A program made the position numbers and the translations under genes. Shown piece after piece: positions 8,310-17,249 of a stretch of 37,129 bases of DNA; within the stretch, counting starts at the first letter, position 1, and every line of letters starts with the position of its first letter. Source of the DNA: an uncultured Bacteroidota bacterium (GTDB taxonomy: Bacteria > Bacteroidota > Bacteroidia > Bacteroidales > GWA2-32-17); the NCBI GenBank assembly GCA_903872185.1, contig CAIQJL010000127.1:1-37129 (forward strand), given 5' to 3'. The notes beneath the pieces are model-generated. The model saw only the letters and a program-made list of their open reading frames with translations, had not been told where the DNA came from and ran no database searches.

Positions 8310-8759
8310 TTAAATTTTAGTTTTTTTAATCAACTTAATCTCACTTATTATCATTGATTTATCTACTGCTTTGCACATGTCATAAATAGTTAATAAAGCA
8401 ACTGAAGTTGCAGTAAGCGCTTCCATTTCTACTCCTGTTTTTCCAGTACACTTTGCTTCTGAAATAATGTAAACTCCTTTTTTTGTTAGAGTTGCTTTAA
8501 CTGATACTTTGTTCAGTTCAATGTTATGACAAAGTGGAATTAGCTCTGATGTTCTCTTTGCTGCCTGTATTCCTGCGATTTCGGCAACAGTTAATACATC
8601 ACCTTTTTTCATTTGGTTATCGCTAATTAACTTTAAGGTTTCAGGTTGAAGTAAAATATTTCCTTCAGCAATAGCGATCCTAATCTGATCGGGTTTTAAA
8701 CCTACATCAACCATGTTTGCTTTTCCGTTCTTATCAGTATGTGAAAGTGTTTTTGCCAT
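8310..8759 (-). CDS. moaC: Cyclic pyranopterin monophosphate synthase MoaC
   Basis: MoaC of 149 residues, converting the MoaA product 3',8-cyclo-7,8-dihydro-GTP to cyclic pyranopterin monophosphate in molybdenum cofactor synthesis. It shows the N-terminal M-V-D-V motif, S-E-L-I-P-L-C-H-N, and the signature GVEMEALTATSVALLTIYD followed by M-C-K-A-V-D-K. Length is normal. It sits 29 bases after plsY and before the MOSC-MogA fusion, so the two molybdopterin genes are probably cotranscribed. moaA, moaD, moaE and moeA are not in the window. Confidence 0.97.
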   Translation of the reverse strand: MAKTLSHTDKNGKANMVDVGLKPDQIRIAIAEGNILLQPETLKLISDNQMKKGDVLTVAEIAGIQAAKRTSELIPLCHNIELNKVSVKATLTKKGVYIISEAKCTGKTGVEMEALTATSVALLTIYDMCKAVDKSMIISEIKLIKKTKI

Positions 8760-8788
8760 AAAAATAATATTAAAATAAAAATCTTATG

Positions 8789-9445
8789 TTATGATGAGTG
8801 TCCGCCGCGGCGGATTTGTGATTTAAAAAGATATGTTTTGTTTTCAGATGCAGTTACCAGTCTCATAATATTTTTCTGATGTGTAATAACAATAGTTACT
8901 GAGGCTAAAACAGAAAATATCATTAAAGAGATTGATGGTGTTCCCAAAATGAAATTTATAAGTAATGGGAAAAAAATACCTGCTAGTAGTGAACCTAATG
9001 AAACATATTTTGTGATTATTAAAACAATTAAAAATAATCCTGCACATATTCCAGCTGCAATTGGATGCAACGCTATTGAAATGCCTAACATTGTTGCAAC
9101 TCCTTTTCCTCCTTTAAACTTTGCAAAAACTGGAAAAATATGGCCAAAAACAGCAACTATTCCAAGAATAATCGGTATTAGAAAGTTATCTGAACTATCA
9201 GGAAACACCTGCATAACATTTCGTGCAATAAAAACAGGAGCCCAACCTTTAACAACGTCTATAATAAAAACCGGGATTCCTGCTTTTGGGCCAAGTACTC
9301 TGAAAGTATTTGTAGCTCCGGCATTTTTACTTCCATGATCACGTACATCAATTCCGTAAAAATATTTTCCAATCCAAACAGAGGTTGGAATTGAACCCAT
9401 TAAATACGCAAAAAATATAAATCCTATAAGAAATACAACTGACAT
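8789..9445 (-). CDS. plsY: Acyl-phosphate:glycerol-3-phosphate acyltransferase PlsY
   Basis: An integral membrane acyltransferase of 218 residues that makes lysophosphatidic acid from acyl-phosphate and glycerol 3-phosphate, the first step of phospholipid synthesis. The three PlsY motifs are visible: GSIPTSVWIGK near the N-terminus, GSKNAGATNTFRVLG, and FKGGKGVATMLG. The conserved region ends near T-A-S-E-N-K. The last residues, QIRRGGHSS, are encoded partly by a 14-base perfect GC-rich palindrome and look like an added tail. Probably first gene of a plsY-moaC-mosC/mogA transcript; a near-match -7 box (TACTTTTA on the minus strand, 9461-9468) precedes it. Confidence 0.95.
   Translation of the reverse strand: MSVVFLIGFIFFAYLMGSIPTSVWIGKYFYGIDVRDHGSKNAGATNTFRVLGPKAGIPVFIIDVVKGWAPVFIARNVMQVFPDSSDNFLIPIILGIVAVFGHIFPVFAKFKGGKGVATMLGISIALHPIAAGICAGLFLIVLIITKYVSLGSLLAGIFFPLLINFILGTPSISLMIFSVLASVTIVITHQKNIMRLVTASENKTYLFKSQIRRGGHSS
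8801..8814. repeat. 14-bp perfect palindrome inside the 3' end of plsY
   Basis: The sequence tccgccgcggcgga is its own reverse complement and is strikingly GC-rich in this AT-rich DNA. It encodes the R-R-G-G region at the PlsY tail, ending 10 bases before the stop. It resembles REP-like or other dispersed palindromes and may have entered the end of the gene, changing the C-terminus. It could also form an mRNA hairpin between plsY and moaC. Confidence 0.6.
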
Positions 9446-9555
9446 TAATTATTTTTTATGTAAAAGTAAGATTAAGAAATCCAAAAACTAAATTTTAGCA
9501 AAAATAGTTAACACTTTTCTGTTGAGTTTATAATATCTGATTTAACATATAAAAG

Positions 9556-9585
9556 AAATGGCAATTCGTTAAAGAATTGCCATTT
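9556..9585 (-). terminator. Terminator hairpin after the arcC-OTC operon
   Basis: Arms aaatggcaattc (9556-9567) and gaattgccattt (9574-9585) form a perfect 12-bp stem with a six-base loop, 21 bases beyond the OTC stop. On the minus strand the stem is followed by cttttat, a weak U-tract. It could also slow transcripts from the other side. Confidence 0.75.
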
Positions 9586-9606
9586 AAAATATTAAAGATA
9601 AAATTT

Positions 9607-10608
9607 TCAACTACCTAATGTAGCAACCATTACAGCTTTAATAGTATGAACTCTGTTTTCAGCTTCATCAAAAACAATGGAATGCGAAGATTCAAAAACA
9701 TCGTCGGTTACTTCTAAACCATCAAGTTTATATTTTTGATAAATTTCTTCACCCATTTTTGTCTCGCGATTATGGAATGCAGGTAAGCAATGTAAAAATT
9801 TCACTTTTGGGTTTCCTGTAAGTTGTAGCATTTTTGAATTTACCTGATATGGTTTTAATAGCTTAATACGCTCAGCCCAAACTGAATCAGCTTCGCCCAT
9901 TGATACCCATACGTCGGTGTATAGAAAATCTACTCCTTTAACTGCTTTAGCAACATCATCGGTAATAGTAATTTTTGCTCCGGTTTCCTTTGCAATTTCT
10001 TTTGCAATTTTTACTAATTCTGCTGAAGGCTGACATGCTTTTGGGGCAGCAGCTCTAAAATCCATTCCCATTTTTGCAGCACCAATTAATAAAGAATTTC
10101 CCATGTTGTTTTTTGCATCACCGCAATAACAGAAAGAAACCTGATTTAAAGGTTTGTCAGAATGTTCCATTATTGTTAAAAAATCAGCAAGAATCTGAGT
10201 TGGATGAAATTCATTTGTTAAGCCATTCCAAACTGGAACACCTGCATATTTTGCAAGTTCTTCAACAATTGATTGACCAAATCCACGGTATTCAATTCCG
10301 TCATACATTCTTCCTAAAACTCTTGCAGTATCTTTCATTGATTCTTTTTTACCAATTTGAGTTCCTGATGGTCCCAAATATGTAACATGTGCACCTTGAT
10401 CAAATGCAGCTACTTCAAAAGCACAACGAGTTCTGGTAGAATCTTTCTCGAAAATTAAAGCAATATTTTTGCCTTTTAGTTTTTGTTGCTCAGTTCCGGC
10501 ATATTTTGCCTTTTTTAAATCTAATGATAGATTTAACAAATAAGTAATTTCTTGTGGAGTAAAATCCAATAACTTTAAAAAGCTTCTGTTTCTGATATTA
10601 AATGCCAT
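9607..10608 (-). CDS. arcB: Ornithine carbamoyltransferase
   Basis: A 333-residue carbamoyltransferase close in layout to E. coli ArgF and Pseudomonas ArcB. It has the carbamoyl-phosphate loop STRTR, the HPTQ motif and HCLPAFH near the C-terminus. The ornithine-binding SMG loop is present in [10 protein letters not shown], which separates it from putrescine carbamoyltransferase and from the acetyl/succinyl-ornithine enzymes known in Bacteroides. It interconverts ornithine plus carbamoyl phosphate and citrulline. Twenty bases after arcC on the same strand, it most likely works in the citrulline-breakdown direction, feeding carbamoyl phosphate to carbamate kinase for ATP. An anabolic argF role cannot be excluded; the symbol follows context. 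Confidence 0.93.
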   Translation of the reverse strand: MAFNIRNRSFLKLLDFTPQEITYLLNLSLDLKKAKYAGTEQQKLKGKNIALIFEKDSTRTRCAFEVAAFDQGAHVTYLGPSGTQIGKKESMKDTARVLGRMYDGIEYRGFGQSIVEELAKYAGVPVWNGLTNEFHPTQILADFLTIMEHSDKPLNQVSFCYCGDAKNNMGNSLLIGAAKMGMDFRAAAPKACQPSAELVKIAKEIAKETGAKITITDDVAKAVKGVDFLYTDVWVSMGEADSVWAERIKLLKPYQVNSKMLQLTGNPKVKFLHCLPAFHNRETKMGEEIYQKYKLDGLEVTDDVFESSHSIVFDEAENRVHTIKAVMVATLGS

Positions 10609-10627
10609 AATTTTTGGTTTTTTATTG

Positions 10628-11572
10628 TTAATTTAATACTATTATTGTTCCTGCTTCTTTATCATGAAGTTGATCTGCAACTGTAATAATTGCTTCTTTT
10701 CCTCCATTTTTTACAAACTGAATGCATGCTTTTACCTTTGGACCCATGCTTCCTTCGCCAAACTGACCTTCTGCTAAATATCTTTCAGCATCCTGAATTG
10801 TAAGTCTATCTAGTTTTACTTCGTTTGGTTTATTAAAATTGATACAAACTTTAGGTACGTCGGTAATTATATAAAATTCATCGGCACCAATTTGATTTGC
10901 TAAAAGCGATGAAGCTAAATCTTTATCAATAACTGCATCAATTCCTTCTAATTTATGAGGTTCTACATAAAAAACAGGAATACCACCACCACCAACAGCA
11001 ATTACAATATTTCCTTCGCGAGCAAGTTTTGCAATAGATTTGCGGTTTGCAATTCGGTTTGGCGAAGGTGAAGCAACAACTTTTCTCCATCCATTTCCTT
11101 TTGCATCCTCTTTATATGTTGAATTAGTTTCTTTCGCAAGTTTTTCAGCCTCTTCTTTTGAATAATAAGGGCCAATTGGTTTTGTCGGATTTAGAAAAGC
11201 TGGATCATTTTTATCAACAAGAACCTGAGTAATTAGGGTAATAATATCCTCATCCATTCCTTTTGCTTCCAATGCGTTTCTGAGTTGTTGTTCTATAATA
11301 TAACCAATAAAACCTTGACTATATGCACCGCAAATGTCTAAAGGCATTTCGGGAACACCATGAATTTTTTTGCCACCATCATTTTGTAAAAGAATATTTC
11401 CTACTTGTGGACCATTTCCATGTGTAATAACTAAGTTATATCCTTTTTGAATTAAAGGAACAAGTTTTTCGCATGTTTCATATGCATTTTTTTCTTGTTC
11501 GCTTATAGTTCCTTTTTGCCCAGCCCTTAAAAGTGCATTACCACCAAAGGCTACAACTGCTAGTTTATTCAT
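10628..11572 (-). CDS. arcC: Carbamate kinase
   Basis: Carbamate kinase of 314 residues, transferring phosphate between carbamoyl phosphate and ADP to give ATP, ammonia and CO2. It shows the amino-acid-kinase N-terminus [20 protein letters not shown], the AVGGGGIPV loop and [10 protein letters not shown]. Length is typical. It is the first gene of a two-gene minus-strand operon with ornithine carbamoyltransferase. No arginine deiminase lies within the window. A TAnnTTTG box on the minus strand lies about 26 bases upstream of the start. Confidence 0.97.
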   Translation of the reverse strand: MNKLAVVAFGGNALLRAGQKGTISEQEKNAYETCEKLVPLIQKGYNLVITHGNGPQVGNILLQNDGGKKIHGVPEMPLDICGAYSQGFIGYIIEQQLRNALEAKGMDEDIITLITQVLVDKNDPAFLNPTKPIGPYYSKEEAEKLAKETNSTYKEDAKGNGWRKVVASPSPNRIANRKSIAKLAREGNIVIAVGGGGIPVFYVEPHKLEGIDAVIDKDLASSLLANQIGADEFYIITDVPKVCINFNKPNEVKLDRLTIQDAERYLAEGQFGEGSMGPKVKACIQFVKNGGKEAIITVADQLHDKEAGTIIVLN

Positions 11573-11597
11573 ATCAGATTAATTAAAAATAAGGCTG

Positions 11598-11605
11598 CAA
11601 AACTA
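11598..11605 (-). promoter_or_regulatory. Bacteroidetes -7 box for arcC
   Basis: The plus-strand CAAAACTA reads TAGTTTTG on the minus strand, a full match to TAnnTTTG. It would place a start site roughly 20 bases before the arcC ATG. I see no convincing -33 TTTG element at the usual distance. Chance matches occur about once per kilobase or so per strand in DNA this AT-rich, so position is the main support. Confidence 0.45.
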
Positions 11606-11710
11606 AATATTATTTTCCACATCTTAGTGATAAGACGATATTCTAATTTATATGTCAGTTAACAGCTAAATAAAATTTATTATTAATGTATAGTAATTAT
11701 CTATTTTTTT

Positions 11711-11751
11711 TACTTTTGCAATAAATTTAAAATCCGTGTTAGTTACATTTG
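11711..11751 (+). promoter_or_regulatory. Two tandem TAnnTTTG boxes upstream of the arginine decarboxylase
   Basis: TACTTTTG (11711-11718) and TACATTTG (11744-11751) both match the Bacteroidetes -7 consensus exactly. The second would give a leader of about 30 bases before the ATG at 11789; the first, about 65. The upstream TTTG might also act as a long-spaced -33 element for the second (25 bases between). Two promoters or one extended promoter are both possible. Confidence 0.5.
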
Positions 11752-11788
11752 ACATAAATAAACAATTCGTCTAACTTACATTAGAAAA

Positions 11789-13180
11789 ATGAAAACAAAA
11801 TATCTAGACCTAATTGAACAAACTTTTGATTTTCCGCAGGATGAGTTTAAAGTTATTGAAGATGAGTTGTCATTTCACGATATCCCTTTAATGGATATTA
11901 TCAAGCAATATGGAACACCATTAAAAATTACTTATTTGCCTAAGATATCCGAGCAAATACAGAAAGCAAAGCGTTTCTTTAATGTTGCAATTGCTAAATC
12001 TGACTATAAAGGAGACTATTTTTATTGTTATTGTACAAAAAGCTCACATTTTTCATTTGTATTGGAGGAAGCTTTAAAAAATGACATTCATATTGAAACT
12101 TCTTCGGCCTTCGATATTCCAATTATAGATCGTTTATACGAAAATGGAAAAATTACTACAGATACATATATAGTATGTAATGGTTTTAAAAAGGCGTTGT
12201 ATATGCAGTATATCTGTGAGCTTATAAACAGTGGTTTTCATAATACAATTCCTGTTTTAGATAATAAAGATGAATTAGATTATTATGAAAAAAATGTAAA
12301 AGTTAAAGCTCAATTAGGAATTAGAATAGCTGCCGAAGAAGAGCCAAGCTTCCAGTTTTATACTTCACGCTTAGGCTTTAGATATAATGAAATTATAGAT
12401 TATTATAATACCAGAATTAAGGATTCAAAGAAATTTGAGCTTAAAATGCTTCATTTTTTTATTAATACTGGTATTAAGGATACCTCTTATTACTGGAATG
12501 AGCTTACCAAGTGTGTCTCTGTATACATAGAATTGAAAAAGATTTGCCCTGAGTTAGATAGTTTAAACATTGGCGGTGGTTTCCCAATTAAAAATTCATT
12601 GGCATTTGACTACGAGTATGATTACATTGCAGAAGAGATCATCAGTCAAATAAAACGTTTATGTGAACAAGGCGAGGTACCCGAACCTAATATTTTCACT
12701 GAATTTGGATCGTATACAGTAGGTGAAAGTGGGGCAGTTCTCTATAACGTATTAGATCAAAAAAAGCAAAACGATAGAGAGCAGTGGGATATTATTGACA
12801 GTTCATTTATGACAACACTGCCAGATATATGGGCAATGAATCAAAGATTTATCCTATTAGCAGTTAATAATTGGGAATTACCATACGAAAGAGTTTTTCT
12901 TGGTGGATTAACATGCGATAGTCAGGATTATTATAGTGAAGAAGCTCATGTAAATGCAATTTTCCTACCTAAATTTGATAAGGAAAAGCCTTTATATATA
13001 GGATTTTTTCATACTGGAGCATACCAAGAAGCTTTAGGTGGATATGGTGGAATTCAACATTGTTTATTGCCGGCACCAAAGCATATTATTATTACTAAAG
13101 ACGAAAATGATGACTATACAACCAAACTATTTGCTAAAGAGCAGAGTGCTGTTTCAATGTTAAAAAACTTGGGTTACTAA
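11789..13180 (+). CDS. speA: PLP-dependent arginine decarboxylase (fold-type III)
   Basis: A 463-residue fold-type III (alanine racemase-like) decarboxylase matching the arginine decarboxylase form common in Bacteroidetes, shorter than classical SpeA. It would turn arginine into agmatine for polyamine synthesis. Features: Y-C-T-K84-S-S-H holding the probable PLP lysine, IRIAAEEEP, LNIGGGFPIKNS as the phosphate-binding glycine loop, FTEFGSYTVGESG, GGLTCDSQDYY with the substrate-site C-x-S/D pattern, and FFHTGAYQEALGGYGG. The arginine rather than ornithine or diaminopimelate specificity is recalled from family resemblance. Divergent from arcC-OTC, so arginine-related genes share this intergenic region. 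No terminator is seen before the next gene. Confidence 0.83.
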   Translation: MKTKYLDLIEQTFDFPQDEFKVIEDELSFHDIPLMDIIKQYGTPLKITYLPKISEQIQKAKRFFNVAIAKSDYKGDYFYCYCTKSSHFSFVLEEALKNDIHIETSSAFDIPIIDRLYENGKITTDTYIVCNGFKKALYMQYICELINSGFHNTIPVLDNKDELDYYEKNVKVKAQLGIRIAAEEEPSFQFYTSRLGFRYNEIIDYYNTRIKDSKKFELKMLHFFINTGIKDTSYYWNELTKCVSVYIELKKICPELDSLNIGGGFPIKNSLAFDYEYDYIAEEIISQIKRLCEQGEVPEPNIFTEFGSYTVGESGAVLYNVLDQKKQNDREQWDIIDSSFMTTLPDIWAMNQRFILLAVNNWELPYERVFLGGLTCDSQDYYSEEAHVNAIFLPKFDKEKPLYIGFFHTGAYQEALGGYGGIQHCLLPAPKHIIITKDENDDYTTKLFAKEQSAVSMLKNLGY

Positions 13181-13273
13181 ATATTATAACACTCCTTATT
13201 TTTTTCATTTTATAGCACGTCATTTAAAATATTTTTTTATTTTTGTCTTTAATATTTGAAGCAAATAAATAGC

Positions 13274-13969
13274 ATGCGATATTCCGCAATGAGGTTTACG
13301 GGACTGATTTCTATATTTTTATTAATATTTACTTTGTCATGTGATATGGCTGGCTTTTCTGGTAAGCTTGACGAGGGTATTATAGAATATGATATGGTTT
13401 ATCTTCAAGATGAAAAAGATAATCCTCTTATTAGCTTGTTGCCAACTACAATGACTGTGAAATTTAAAGATGACGTTACAATTCAAAAAATAGAAGGTTG
13501 GATGGGTATTTTTCAGATGGCAGGAATCGCTGATAGAGATAATAATAAGAGACAAGCCCTATTAAAGATAATGAATGAAAAATATTATTATGAAACTACT
13601 ATGGACGGCCCTACTTTTGGATATGATGAAATGCCAGGGTTAAAGGTTGAAAAATCGGATTCTACAAAAACTATTGCTGGATATAAATGTAAAGCATATA
13701 CTGTATATGTAAATGATTCTGCAAACACTATATTCACTGTGTATTATACAAATGAAATACAAATCAATAACCCAAATTGTAACAATCCATTTAATATGAT
13801 AGATGGTGTGTTATTAGAGTATCAAATGGCTTTTCAAAAAATTCCTACACATTTAGTAGCTAAAAAAGTAATTAAAGAAAAAGTTAATGATGAGGAATTT
13901 TTGATTCCTGAAGGATTTGTGAAGGTTCAAAAAGCAAAGATGATCGAAACTATAAATAATTTAATGTAG
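13274..13969 (+). CDS. Predicted lipoprotein related to the next gene (DUF4412/GLPGLI-like)
   Basis: A 231-residue predicted lipoprotein with lipobox FTLSC (Cys23 from the ATG at 13274). The open frame extends to a TTG at 13256; an internal ATG at 13289 is also possible, and all keep the signal. The mature part starts GIIEYDMVYL, has TMTVKFKDD, then TIAGYKCKAYTVY and ends with PEGFVKVQKAKM. The pattern (a beta-rich start, an I-A-G-x-x-C-K motif, then a strand describing an exported protein) recalls DUF4412 or GLPGLI-type periplasmic proteins of unknown function. It is a paralogue of the next gene, 22 bases away. Confidence 0.7.
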   Translation: MRYSAMRFTGLISIFLLIFTLSCDMAGFSGKLDEGIIEYDMVYLQDEKDNPLISLLPTTMTVKFKDDVTIQKIEGWMGIFQMAGIADRDNNKRQALLKIMNEKYYYETTMDGPTFGYDEMPGLKVEKSDSTKTIAGYKCKAYTVYVNDSANTIFTVYYTNEIQINNPNCNNPFNMIDGVLLEYQMAFQKIPTHLVAKKVIKEKVNDEEFLIPEGFVKVQKAKMIETINNLM

Positions 13970-13991
13970 TATTTTTTTAATATAAAATTTT

Positions 13992-14672
13992 ATGAAAATT
14001 GTTAATGTTGTATTGCTATTTGTTGCTGTATCTTTTTCAGTAAACTGTGTTGCTCAAAAAAACAAAAAAGCTAAACCTTTTGAAGGTCATATTTTTTATT
14101 CTGTTACGCCGCAAGGAGAGGTAGATGCTTCATTAACTGCTCAACTTCCTACTCAAGTTAAAATTTATTTTAAAGGTGATAAAACACGCGAAGAGAAAAT
14201 AACACCAATGGGTTCAGTTGTTACTTTGAATGATATTACAACAAAAGTACAAGTTGTGCTTATTGATATGATGGGACAAAAAATGGCTCTTAAAGCTACA
14301 AAAGAAGAAATAGAAAAAGTTTTAGCTAAAATTCCTCAAGGAACTTTAGTTGTTGGCTCAGAAACAAAAAAAATAGCTGGATTAAATTGTAAAAAGATTG
14401 ATTTTACACAAGAGGGTAAAACAGAAACAATTTTTATTACCGAAGAATTAGATATTCCTAATTCTAATTGGCAAACTGAATATAAAGATGTTCCAAATGT
14501 TATATTAGAGTTTGTTCAGGTAATTCCTACACAAGATAGTGAAATTAAAATGCTTGTAAGTGCAACAGAAGTTAAAAAAGAAAAGATAAAAGCCGAAATG
14601 TTTGTTGTTCCAACCGGGTACCAGGAAATGTCAATGTCTGAGTTTAAGAAAATGATGGGTGGCGGAGAGTAA
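13992..14672 (+). CDS. Exported protein, tandem paralogue (DUF4412/GLPGLI-like)
   Basis: A 226-residue exported protein. The signal peptide ends SVNCVAQ; cleavage by signal peptidase I after AQ or lipidation at the Cys are both possible. Shared with the preceding gene are an initial GHIFYSV strand, VKIYFKGDKTR, the K-I-A-G-L-N-C-K-K motif, and a C-terminal V-P-T-G-Y-Q-E-M before a short tail (ending MMGGGE). Function unknown; two adjacent paralogues suggest duplication and possibly a heteromeric pair in the envelope. Both would be ended by the strong terminator at 14702-14730. Confidence 0.7.
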   Translation: MKIVNVVLLFVAVSFSVNCVAQKNKKAKPFEGHIFYSVTPQGEVDASLTAQLPTQVKIYFKGDKTREEKITPMGSVVTLNDITTKVQVVLIDMMGQKMALKATKEEIEKVLAKIPQGTLVVGSETKKIAGLNCKKIDFTQEGKTETIFITEELDIPNSNWQTEYKDVPNVILEFVQVIPTQDSEIKMLVSATEVKKEKIKAEMFVVPTGYQEMSMSEFKKMMGGGE

Positions 14673-14701
14673 TTCACTTTTAACTGTTCATAAAAAATTC
14701 A

Positions 14702-14730
14702 AAAAAATCCTCTTAACCAGAGGATTTTTT
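14702..14730 (+). terminator. Rho-independent terminator after the paired envelope genes
   Basis: Arms aaaaaatcctct (14702-14713) and agaggatttttt (14719-14730) form a perfect 12-bp stem with the loop taacc, ending in six T. It lies 29 bases after the stop of the second envelope gene and isolates it from ftsK, which starts 50 bases later. Confidence 0.92.
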
Positions 14731-14780
14731 GCTTAAAAATAAGCACTTTCGTTACTTGTTTAAGTAAGTATTATTCTAAT

Positions 14781-17237
14781 ATGGCTGAGAAAAAAAAGAA
14801 AACCGAAAAAGATTCCGAAACAACCGATGAAAAAAATGTTTCTTTTTTAAAAAAGTCTATTAATTTTTTAGTTGACGATCGTACAAAAGCAGTTGTAGCT
14901 ATTGTAATTTTTTGTTTTGCCCTATTTACTTTATTTTCATTTATTTCATATTTGTTTACATGGCAAACCGACCAAAGTAAACTAAGTATTAGTTGGTTTT
15001 CACTTATTTCTGATGAAAACATTACAGTTGATAATTGGGCTGGAAAAACAGGTGCTTTTGTTTCAAATCTATTTATCAATAGGTGGTTTGGGTTGGCTTC
15101 TCTCTCATTTTTGTTATTCTTTGTGTTAATAGGATTTCGTCTATTAAATTTAAAACTTTTACCTTTTGGAAAAACTACCAGATATCTTATTTTTCTTACT
15201 CTTTGGGTTTCTGTGACCCTTGGTTATATATTTGGAGATAGCTGGTTTGTATTAGGCGGTGCAAATGGATTTTTTATTAGTAAATGGTTAAATTCTGCAG
15301 TTGGTAAAATTGGAACTTTCTTTATACTTGGAGTTACTGCTTTTACATTTATAATATTTGTTTTTCGTGATGCATTACTTTGGTTTAAAAGAATTTTAAA
15401 TAAGTCAAAAAATGCCTTAATTCCCTCAAAAGTTGTAAATAATAAGACCGAAGATGCAATCAGTGGCCGAACTTTTTCAGATGATACAGAAGATAAAAAT
15501 ATTGAAGAAAATCAAGAAAATATAGCTGAAATACCACTTGAAATTGAGAATGAAATTGAGGATGATGTAATTTCAGAAGAAATTATTGATGATGGCTTTG
15601 AAGCTGTTCCAACTACAAAATTAATTAAATCTGAAACTCCTGATGAAATTACTTTAACTGTTGAACGTAAGGAATCTGAACCTGAAGTAGAGGTAACTGA
15701 TATGATTCAACCACCAATGGGTGATTTTGACCCTAGGCTAGAGCTTTCGCATTATAAATTTCCACCTATTGATTTATTGGAAGATCATCGTTCATCAAAT
15801 TCAGAGGTAAGCGAAAATGAATTAGTGGCCAATAAAAATAAAATTATTGATACCTTAAAAAATTACGGAATTCAGATTGATAAGATTAAAGCCACAATTG
15901 GACCAACCGTAACATTATATGAAATAGTTCCTGCTCCCGGAGTTAAAATTTCTAAAATAAGAAATCTTGAAGATGACATAGCTTTAAGTTTAGCGGCATT
16001 AGGAATAAGAATTATTGCACCAATACCAGGGAAAGGTACTATTGGTATTGAAGTTCCGAACTTGAATCCTGAAATTGTTTCTATGCGTTCTGTTATAAGT
16101 TCTTCAAAATTTCAGGAAGCTAAATTTGATTTACCTGTAACATTGGGTAAAACAATACAAAATGAAGTTTTTGTATTTGATTTAACAAGATCCCCACATT
16201 TACTAGTTGCAGGTGCTACTGGTCAGGGTAAATCTGTTGGTTTAAATGCAATTATTACGTCATTATTATATCGTAAGCATCCAACCGAACTTAAATTTGT
16301 ACTTATTGATCCCAAGAAAATAGAGTTATCCAGTTATGCTATAATTGAAAAACATTTTCTTGCTAAACTTCCTGATTCAGCTGATGCAATTATTACTGAT
16401 GTTCAGAAAGTGAAAAATACTCTTCGTTCATTAACAATTGAAATGGATAGTAGATATGATCTCTTAAAAGAAGCTGGTGGAGTTCGTACAATTAAAGAAT
16501 ATAACGAGAAGTTTTTAAAACGTCAGCTAAACCCTAATAAAGGACATAAATATTTACCTTATATAGTAGTTGTAATTGATGAGTTTGCCGATCTTATTCA
16601 AACTGCTGGTCGTGATATTGAAGATCCTATTGCACGTATAGCTCAGCTTGCAAGAGCTATTGGGATACATTTAATAATTGCAACCCAACGTCCTTCAACT
16701 AATATTATTACAGGATCAATAAAAGCTAACTTCCCTTCACGACTTGCATTTAGAGTTTCTTCTATGATTGATTCACGAACTATACTTGATTCTCCAGGAG
16801 CAAATCAGTTGATAGGAAGAGGAGATTTGTTGATTTCACTTGGTGGAGATTTAGTACGTGTTCAATGTGCATTTATTGACTCACCTGAAATAACAAAACT
16901 TACAGAATTCATTTCAAAACAACAAAGTCCTTCACATCCATTTTATTTGCCAGAAATTCCTGAAGAAGGTGAGGGTTTATCAAGCGAAGGTTTTGATCCA
17001 AATAAAAAAGATGAGCTTTTTGCAGATGCAGCAAGATTAATTGTACAAAATCAACAAGGAAGTACTTCGTTAATTCAGCGTAGATTTTCCATTGGATATA
17101 CAAGAGCTGGAAGGATTATCGATCAGTTAGAAGCGGCAGGTATAGTAGGGCAATATGAGGGTAGCAAGGCTCGTCAGGTTTTATATAAAGATTTAGTTTC
17201 TTTGGACCAATATTTGACTCAAATGGGAATTAATTAA
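14781..17237 (+). CDS. ftsK: DNA translocase FtsK/SpoIIIE
   Basis: An 818-residue DNA translocase that pumps DNA at the septum and helps resolve the chromosome terminus during division. The first 30 residues are highly charged, then four hydrophobic segments lie between about 33 and 205, and an acidic linker spans roughly 215-330. The motor has Walker A G478-A-T-G-Q-G-K-S485 and Walker B with D600-E601 in VVVIDEFADL, and TQRPSTNIITG follows. The C-terminal gamma winged-helix (about 745-818; LIQRRFSIGYTRAGRIIDQL) would read polar sequence motifs. The first of a close group with LolA and a nitroreductase. Confidence 0.97.
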   Translation: MAEKKKKTEKDSETTDEKNVSFLKKSINFLVDDRTKAVVAIVIFCFALFTLFSFISYLFTWQTDQSKLSISWFSLISDENITVDNWAGKTGAFVSNLFINRWFGLASLSFLLFFVLIGFRLLNLKLLPFGKTTRYLIFLTLWVSVTLGYIFGDSWFVLGGANGFFISKWLNSAVGKIGTFFILGVTAFTFIIFVFRDALLWFKRILNKSKNALIPSKVVNNKTEDAISGRTFSDDTEDKNIEENQENIAEIPLEIENEIEDDVISEEIIDDGFEAVPTTKLIKSETPDEITLTVERKESEPEVEVTDMIQPPMGDFDPRLELSHYKFPPIDLLEDHRSSNSEVSENELVANKNKIIDTLKNYGIQIDKIKATIGPTVTLYEIVPAPGVKISKIRNLEDDIALSLAALGIRIIAPIPGKGTIGIEVPNLNPEIVSMRSVISSSKFQEAKFDLPVTLGKTIQNEVFVFDLTRSPHLLVAGATGQGKSVGLNAIITSLLYRKHPTELKFVLIDPKKIELSSYAIIEKHFLAKLPDSADAIITDVQKVKNTLRSLTIEMDSRYDLLKEAGGVRTIKEYNEKFLKRQLNPNKGHKYLPYIVVVIDEFADLIQTAGRDIEDPIARIAQLARAIGIHLIIATQRPSTNIITGSIKANFPSRLAFRVSSMIDSRTILDSPGANQLIGRGDLLISLGGDLVRVQCAFIDSPEITKLTEFISKQQSPSHPFYLPEIPEEGEGLSSEGFDPNKKDELFADAARLIVQNQQGSTSLIQRRFSIGYTRAGRIIDQLEAAGIVGQYEGSKARQVLYKDLVSLDQYLTQMGIN

Positions 17238-17249
17238 CATTTTTATTTT

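Noticed and set aside
8949-9338. A 129-codon open frame on the plus strand opposite plsY
   Set aside because: It is fully antisense to a well-conserved gene, shows no known motif, and its composition fits the complement of a membrane-protein gene.
9607-10608. Reading of the carbamoyltransferase as putrescine carbamoyltransferase, given the neighbouring arginine decarboxylase
   Set aside because: The SMG loop (VSMGEAD) and overall match to ArgF/ArcB favour ornithine as substrate.
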